The notes below the pieces were generated by a model, which did no database searches, was not told the DNA's origin, and saw only the letters and a program-made list of their open reading frames with translations. From Terrimicrobium sacchariphilum (GTDB lineage Bacteria > Verrucomicrobiota > Verrucomicrobiia > Chthoniobacterales > Terrimicrobiaceae), in contig NZ_BDCO01000002.1 of NCBI RefSeq assembly GCF_001613545.1, positions 620,001-684,000 of the forward strand: 64,000 bases of DNA. The letters run 5' to 3'. Below are positions 63,401 through 64,000 of the stretch, piece by piece (within the stretch, counting starts at the first letter, position 1; each line of letters begins with the position of its first letter). Position numbers and translations under genes: made by a program.

Positions 63401-63963
63401 ATGCCTCCGCGATTCGGCCTGACCAGGGGACATTCGCGAGCGAGGGTGGGCAGCTTTTTGCCGATGCGAAGCAACTTTCGTTCCGAGCCGTCACTGCTCT
63501 CAGCGAATGTCTCGTGCAAGCCGGTCCGGTCCAGCACGGAAATGCGCTCGGCGTAAAGGACAACACGACCTTCTCGACAGTGTTTGCCGGCAGTCTCGAC
63601 GGACAGCCGCTGATGGATAGTCGCCGGGTGCTTGTTCTGCATCTGACGGACTTGAGCAACTCGGAGGAAAAACGTTCTGAAATTCGAGGCAAGCTTATCT
63701 TTGCGCGCGGATCGAGCAAATATCCGCTCCTCATCCGGCGCGGCACCGCCGAGATTTCGTTGAAAAACCGCAACTCCGGCACTCCGAAGATCTGGGCCAT
63801 CGATGTCACGGGGCGGCGTCTGCAGGAAGTCGTCTTCCAGGTTCGCGATGGTGAGATCGTCTTCGTCGCCACAACGGCAATGAGTGGAATCACTCCGATG
63901 GCTTACGAAATCACCTGGCCGGCTCCTGCGGCATCGCAGGAAACCGCCCAGTCATCGCTCTAG
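60478..63963 (+). CDS. Very large secreted clan GH-A glycoside hydrolase
   Basis: The 1161-residue protein has a signal peptide (TSILALFLGLCFSSANA). Its first 480 residues are beta-rich (possible binding modules), followed by a TIM barrel that starts near residue 495 with FRDRPDQPVRFFGTNLNSE, as in GH5-type cellulases. The acid/base Glu655 is in SMINEDALAT and the nucleophile Glu803 in FMLTEWNFCYP. About 300 C-terminal residues are beta-rich again. The substrate class is unknown; beta-mannan, xylan or a similar glucan is possible. It is the third gene of the LacI-controlled operon after the PEP-CTERM and pseudopilin genes. A new start (63978) follows 12 bp after its stop. Confidence 0.72.
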   Translation: MSFSLSYWSLVRTARTSILALFLGLCFSSANADFSITDSLRALPDGTFVFSSPATTETFRAGLFLDQKMGNGTVHTSDQTADGTTKISDGFPKSSEGQTVFEGTLQTAESGETLLFRETFVKTGAESATLTVSVHASKPTRQKALCLNFLFGKEFRGRTFLFDGEPVVVPEKVDNPCLFFTPHGKGVSQIVIPGATQMLTLGGGAFDVLFCQYPNGQVSLRLFLVPANTEVTDGELRVELSAAPYMTTPVDIRAAANRAFHDETADDERGGWTDQGPKNDLRVLPVGKRSFGNVPFNILDASENSGRSCLVLGLNRQNLPKSAEIPLDGQKFSYLYLLHASAWTPRGTGILCGTVAVDYDDGSRQTFDVQSGRDIGDWWDPVSGQNSAVVWKDKNAGGLTVGLYLSRFRVKEQGISRITLTPAGDSVWMIAGMSGVKEGIIPAMPNDTDVPVTIVMREDDDWKSFTFEKDIVAGSALDFSFLQDAPAGKYGPVIIKGGRFVFRDRPDQPVRFFGTNLNSEIVTGLTNEECEIIATRIAALGYNAIRLHHFDDTLIKEGATQPEFDPKRLDRMDYLISCLKRRGIYLVTDLYISRLKGFPEKYSDITEVKFSAAFIPEVRDNIKAYAKTLLEHVNPYTGLALKDEPALATLSMINEDALATHYTIDYLNRYPRLRKAFDESFAIWCAEKNVPVPDTPAKDPELLTRFLTDRQTALYADLSAFVRSLGAMKPLTDMSHRALYVMAIPRNTFDFVENHGYHDHPEFTGTAFASDTINHNKSVLGDLSELLRYGVPRIFGKPFMLTEWNFCYPNRYRSESGPVVGAYAALQDWDGIFRFEYSGMKVTAFGQTHTWSFNTVCDPLQLLSERIAALFFLRQDVRPASTRISFAVTPEVWKLPFTHDYLRWETLKNAWFPSNFAELGTFAQIGSNLVTPEVTSIPAEAAVAFEDIKPLKPAIPVVPAQGDFLRGLEQAGIIDASAIRPDQGTFASEGGQLFADAKQLSFRAVTALSECLVQAGPVQHGNALGVKDNTTFSTVFAGSLDGQPLMDSRRVLVLHLTDLSNSEEKRSEIRGKLIFARGSSKYPLLIRRGTAEISLKNRNSGTPKIWAIDVTGRRLQEVVFQVRDGEIVFVATTAMSGITPMAYEITWPAPAASQETAQSSL

Positions 63964-63977
63964 ATTTTCCAGTTATT

Positions 63978-64000
63978 ATGAAAAAAACGCTAATACTTAT
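63978..64000 (+). CDS. Start of a further gene (3' partial)
   Basis: An ATG followed by lysine codons and then hydrophobic codons (MKKTLIL) looks like the beginning of a signal peptide. Only seven codons are in the window. It follows the large glycosidase by 14 bases and probably continues the operon. Confidence 0.4.

Overview
The window reads as a chromosomal segment of a Verrucomicrobiota bacterium, probably near the Chthoniobacter/Terrimicrobium side of the phylum. The evidence is a complete four-gene Verru_Chthon pseudopilin cassette, four PEP-CTERM proteins, many stand-alone prepilin-like proteins, a coproheme decarboxylase of the HemQ type, and high-GC genes packed with ATGA overlaps. 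No rRNA, CRISPR array or intact mobile element is present. One tRNA-Gly(GCC) is encoded.

Region 1 (1-9.9 kb) is mostly core or housekeeping: cutA (cut by the left edge), a membrane/coiled-coil protein, a FUSC-type exporter, a small PEP-CTERM protein, hemQ-larE, a ferredoxin with a clear terminator, a DciA-like DUF721 protein, a HAD phosphatase, folB and tRNA-Gly. Two intergenic stretches (4905-5187 and 7608-8203) carry a divergent inverted-repeat-bounded repeat family. After the tRNA comes a damaged ORF, and from there on the window is carbohydrate metabolism.

Region 2 (10.4-29.7 kb) holds an alpha-galactosidase, a secreted clan-A glycosidase, a LacI regulator, an L-rhamnose mutarotase, a Gfo/Idh/MocA oxidoreductase, an autotransporter-repeat PEP-CTERM protein, a PL22-like beta-propeller, a Verru_Chthon D-B-C-A operon with a fifth secreted protein, and a small secreted protein. 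A palindrome GTTA-N4-TAAC (perfect or one mismatch) recurs in seven intergenic places here, mostly just upstream of genes, and suggests one LacI regulon that includes the pseudopilin cassette.

Region 3 (30.2-34.8 kb) is a sugar isomerase / PfkB kinase / class II aldolase pathway with its own LacI and a perfect 20-bp palindrome. Region 4 (34.8-38.5 kb) has a truncated tyrosine recombinase and a giant pseudopilin fusion. Region 5 (38.5-46 kb) is LacI, PEP-CTERM protein, GH10 xylanase, sialidase-fold protein, a PEP-CTERM-less paralogue, a pseudopilin and D-lyxose isomerase. Region 6 (46.3-53.4 kb) is a GH42 beta-galactosidase, a LacI and araBAD, linked by two matching operator-like sites. Region 7 (53.5-64 kb) is the lower half of an oxidative pentose (Weimberg-type) pathway with a GPH transporter and LacI, then PEP-CTERM protein, pseudopilin and a large secreted glycosidase.

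The repeated layout LacI + PEP-CTERM protein + prepilin-like protein + secreted glycosidase + intracellular sugar catabolism is the most striking theme. It looks like a modular polysaccharide-utilisation system that uses pseudopilins and PEP-CTERM surface proteins where Bacteroidota use SusCD. That functional reading is inference; the gene content is seen directly.
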